Source: Bacteroidales bacterium UBA4417
Lineage (GTDB): Bacteria; Bacteroidota; Bacteroidia; Bacteroidales; UBA4417
Reading direction: 5' to 3'
DNA length: 8,952 nt
Assembly: GCA_002389705.1 (NCBI GenBank)
Contig: DGQJ01000275.1
Span: 1 to 8,952, forward strand
In this document: positions 6,288-8,952 of the stretch, piece by piece
Layout of the letters: every line of letters starts with the position of its first letter
How positions within the stretch are numbered: the stretch's first letter is position 1
Program-made: the position numbers and the translations under genes
Notes under the pieces: generated by a model
Databases searched by the model: none
The model's input: only the letters and a program-made list of their open reading frames with translations
Told to the model about the DNA's origin: nothing

Positions 6288-8952
6288 TTACGCCTGAGAA
6301 TTGTTCTGAACAAAATCTGTAGGCGAAACAGAAAAGAGATCTTTAAAACATTTTGAAAAATACGAAGGACTCGAAAACCCGGTTTCATAAGCTACCTCGG
6401 CTATGGTTTTTCCTCTTTCCTGTAACATAACCGCCGCTTTTTTCAGCTTTATATTCCTTACAAATTCACTTACCGTAAGCCCTGTTAGATGTTTTATCTT
6501 GCGGTAAACATGTACCCTCGAAAGCCCGATTTCCACACTAAGCTGTTCAACACCATATTCGGTATCGGTTAAATGTTTTTCAATAATGGCATTGCATTTT
6601 TTCAGGAAATTGCTGTCGAGCTGCGAAATTTTATTTTCCTTTACAAACTGCGTGATCACATCCTGCTGGTAATGCTTGCGCAGTTGCTGCCGGCTTTCGA
6701 TCAGTTGTTTTACACGCACCTCTAAGTGTTTCTTATTGAAAGGCTTGGCAATATAAGAATCGGCGCCGATTTCGAGTCCTTCAATTTTATGTTCGTGCGA
6801 CGATAATGCGGTGAGCAGGATAAGCGGAATATGGCTGGTACGGATATCCCCCTTAAGCTTCCGGGTAAACTCCAGGCCATCCATTTCGGGCATCATCACA
6901 TCACTGATAATCAGGTCGGGTTGTTCGATATAAATTTTCTCAAAGGCCTCAACCCCATTCGAAGCCGTCATAATCCGGTAATTATCAACAAGACATGATT
7001 TTATAAACTTAGCCACATCTGCATTATCCTCCACAATCAGCAGCAGCGGCATATTTTCATAATCATCCGAAATATAGGGTTGATTCCGGCTTTCCACATC
7101 GGCATCTTCCTGGCTTAATTCAGGGAATATCTGTTTTTCGATGCGGGTATATTCTTTATCAATGGCACTGATTTCATCAGCTGTAAAATGATCTTTCCCC
7201 ATCTGGAAGTACACCGCAAAAGTTGAGCCCTCCCCTTTTTTGCTTTTCACAACAATATCGCCGTGATGCAGTTCAACGAACCCCTTCGAAAGAGGCAGTC
7301 CAATTCCTGTGCCGGCGCCAATATTTCCTTTATCCTGTTCAACCTGGTAAAACCGTTCAAAAATCCTGTTCAGGCTATCTTCAGCAATACCAACGCCATT
7401 ATCACGGATTTCAATTTCAACTGCTTCCTTTTCAACACCATTAAAAACATGATTCACTTTTTTGATATTCATTTCGATGGTTCCGGATTCAGAAGTAAAT
7501 TTAAATGCATTCGAAAGCAGGTTGAACAGGATTTTATCCACTTTATCCCTGTCGAAATACAAAAGTTGCTCCTCCAGCGTGCTATTAAGCGTGAAACTGA
7601 TATTTTTCCTCACGGCCAGTTCCTCGAAAGCCTCTTTTATTTCGCGGGTAAAACCAACAATATCAAATTCCCCGGCACTGAGTTTCATCTTTTCATCTTC
7701 AACTTTCCTCAGATCCATCAGCTGGTTAATCATCCTCAGCAAGCGGGTAGCATTGCGAAGCATCATCTGCAGCTGGCTGCGGAGTTCAGCAGATATTTTT
7801 CTGTCCGAAAGTATCGTTTCCAGGGGCCCGATCATTAACGTGAGCGGAGTCCGGAATTCGTGAGAGATATTGGTAAAGAAAACCATCTTTGCTTTGGTGG
7901 CCTCCTCCAGTTCAATCGAAATTTTGCGCAATTCTTCATTTTGCCGTGTAATGGCTTGTTTCTGAACTTCAAGTTTAAGGTTGGCTTTTGCTTTATTCCT
8001 GAATCCCCTGAAAAGCAGGATGGTTAAAACAATAACCAAAAACAGCGAACTGAGTGCCACTATGAGCCAAAACCGCTGACTCAGGTATTTTTTAACCTGT
8101 TCGTCCAGTATTTTGCGAGAATTAACGATCCTGTTATGGAGGTTCAGTATTTCATCTGTCTGAAATTTCAATGCACGAACATTAGTAGAATCAATAACCA
8201 GCGTATTCAGAATATTTTCTTTTTTTACCGGCTTGTCATTCAGCAAATCCCAGGCCAGCGAAACCGCAAGGCTACCTCCGGTTGGATACAACATGGTCGC
8301 ATCCAGTTTCCGGTCCATTACTGCCTCTATGCCACATCCGGCTCCAGGTAAACCGTCAACACCAATAAAGAATGCATTTTTCCTGTTGAATTTTTGAATG
8401 CATGCATTATAAGCACCGAGAGCCATAACATCGTTGTGCGCATACACAAGGTCGAAGGGCTCGCTAGTTGCAAGAAAGTTCTTCATCACTTTTTCGCTTA
8501 CAGCTACTTCCCACTCCCCTGACAACGATTTTGCAATAGTAATTTCCGGAGCCTTTGAGATTTCTTCCATAAAGCCTTTATGACGCTCTTTGGCAGGCGA
8601 AGAACCTTCGAGTCCGGAAATTTCGACAATACGGCCTTTCCCTTTCAACAACTTAACAGCATAAACACCGGCTTCTTTCCCGATCTGGTAACTATTGCCG
8701 CCTATAAAAGCCGAATAATCACCAGATTCAATTTTGCGGTCGATTAAAATTACGGGGATACCTTTTTTATAAACTTCGCTCACAATGCCGGTAAGCGGTG
8801 CCGATTCATTGGGCGAAACAATTAGCAGATCAATTCCAGCAGCCAGTAGCTCTCTGATATCATTCACCTGTTTTTTGCTGCTGTTCTCCGCGTCTTTAAT
8901 CAGGAGTTGTAAGTTGGGATAATAGAGTAATTCGTTTTGCATTTCCTGGTCC
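6288..8952 (-). CDS. Hybrid two-component system sensor-regulator (HTCS) with periplasmic-binding-protein sensor, N-terminus outside window
   Basis: A one-protein signalling system, 887 visible codons, running off the right edge. Residues are counted from the internal Met at 8942. Codons for D-Q-E precede it in frame, so it is not the start, and the signal peptide is missing from the window. Domains in order: a type I periplasmic sugar-binding fold (about 1-265, with GIDLLIVSPNE, GIPVILIDRKI and FFIGVDGLPG), one transmembrane helix (291-311), a coiled linker (318-350), a HisKA domain with H361 in SHEFRTP, an ATPase domain with N478, D514-N-G and GTGIGL (544-549), a receiver with E638/D639, phospho-acceptor D681 and K733, and a C-terminal AraC-family HTH (about 780-878). 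All key residues are present, so it should be active. The sensor is not of the Y_Y_Y propeller type. It resembles BT1754 of B. thetaiotaomicron, which binds fructose, so fructose is the likely signal here. It is convergent with the susC-GH32 operon, its presumed target. Confidence 0.96.
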   Translation of the reverse strand, partial: DQEMQNELLYYPNLQLLIKDAENSSKKQVNDIRELLAAGIDLLIVSPNESAPLTGIVSEVYKKGIPVILIDRKIESGDYSAFIGGNSYQIGKEAGVYAVKLLKGKGRIVEISGLEGSSPAKERHKGFMEEISKAPEITIAKSLSGEWEVAVSEKVMKNFLATSEPFDLVYAHNDVMALGAYNACIQKFNRKNAFFIGVDGLPGAGCGIEAVMDRKLDATMLYPTGGSLAVSLAWDLLNDKPVKKENILNTLVIDSTNVRALKFQTDEILNLHNRIVNSRKILDEQVKKYLSQRFWLIVALSSLFLVIVLTILLFRGFRNKAKANLKLEVQKQAITRQNEELRKISIELEEATKAKMVFFTNISHEFRTPLTLMIGPLETILSDRKISAELRSQLQMMLRNATRLLRMINQLMDLRKVEDEKMKLSAGEFDIVGFTREIKEAFEELAVRKNISFTLNSTLEEQLLYFDRDKVDKILFNLLSNAFKFTSESGTIEMNIKKVNHVFNGVEKEAVEIEIRDNGVGIAEDSLNRIFERFYQVEQDKGNIGAGTGIGLPLSKGFVELHHGDIVVKSKKGEGSTFAVYFQMGKDHFTADEISAIDKEYTRIEKQIFPELSQEDADVESRNQPYISDDYENMPLLLIVEDNADVAKFIKSCLVDNYRIMTASNGVEAFEKIYIEQPDLIISDVMMPEMDGLEFTRKLKGDIRTSHIPLILLTALSSHEHKIEGLEIGADSYIAKPFNKKHLEVRVKQLIESRQQLRKHYQQDVITQFVKENKISQLDSNFLKKCNAIIEKHLTDTEYGVEQLSVEIGLSRVHVYRKIKHLTGLTVSEFVRNIKLKKAAVMLQERGKTIAEVAYETGFSSPSYFSKCFKDLFSVSPTDFVQNNSQA

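Noticed and set aside
7263..7838. Plus-strand frame of 191 codons antisense to the HTCS kinase domain
   Set aside because: The opposite strand encodes conserved HisKA/ATPase motifs in this stretch. The plus-strand translation is low-complexity and matches nothing I know.
8940..8942. ATG at 8942-8940 (minus) as start of the HTCS
   Set aside because: The frame continues upstream to the window edge (D-Q-E), and the first part of the binding-protein fold plus signal peptide would be missing, so this Met is internal.
1..8952. CRISPR array, tRNA/rRNA genes, insertion sequences or transposases
   Set aside because: No regularly spaced direct repeats, no cloverleaf or rRNA-like segments, and no transposase-like frames were seen.

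Overview
The window looks like the end of a fructan-type polysaccharide utilization locus (PUL) from a member of the phylum Bacteroidota. The evidence is an adjacent SusC/SusD pair, a lipoprotein glycoside hydrolase of family GH32, and a hybrid two-component system (HTCS) protein that combines sensor, histidine kinase, receiver and AraC-type DNA-binding domains in one chain. Short A-rich leaders before start codons also fit this phylum. I cannot assign a genus; a Bacteroidales/Marinilabiliales-like organism is a guess.

Layout. Positions 1-859 (+) hold the 3' end of a susC-like TonB-dependent transporter. Positions 893-2644 (+) hold a complete susD-like lipoprotein. A 41-nt hairpin follows at 2662-2702. 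Positions 2739-3230 (+) hold a secreted thioredoxin-fold protein with a CDHC redox motif. Positions 3330-4913 (+) hold a GH32 fructan hydrolase with all three catalytic acids. Positions 4914-5442 contain no convincing gene but several inverted repeats and a relatively GC-rich, structured block. Positions 5443-6018 (-) hold a small AT-rich single-pass membrane protein that I do not recognise. Positions 6019-6287 carry a family of short CCCC/GGGG palindromes. Positions 6288-8952 (-) hold an HTCS truncated at its N-terminus by the window edge; its sensor is a periplasmic sugar-binding-protein fold.

How the genes likely work together (inference from families). Fructan binds SusD and is imported by SusC. 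GH32 releases fructose. The HTCS senses a small sugar in the periplasm through its binding-protein domain and activates the locus. This matches the established logic of Bacteroides thetaiotaomicron, where the fructose-binding HTCS BT1754 controls a GH32/SusCD locus. The HTCS faces the operon tail to tail, separated by about 1.4 kb that contains the AT-rich gene and the repeats.

The core system is known. The less ordinary points are the thioredoxin-like gene inside the operon beside a cysteine-containing SusD, the strong susD-thioredoxin hairpin, and the AT-rich gene flanked by structured and palindromic DNA, which may be an inserted cassette. I saw no tRNA, rRNA, CRISPR array or transposase.
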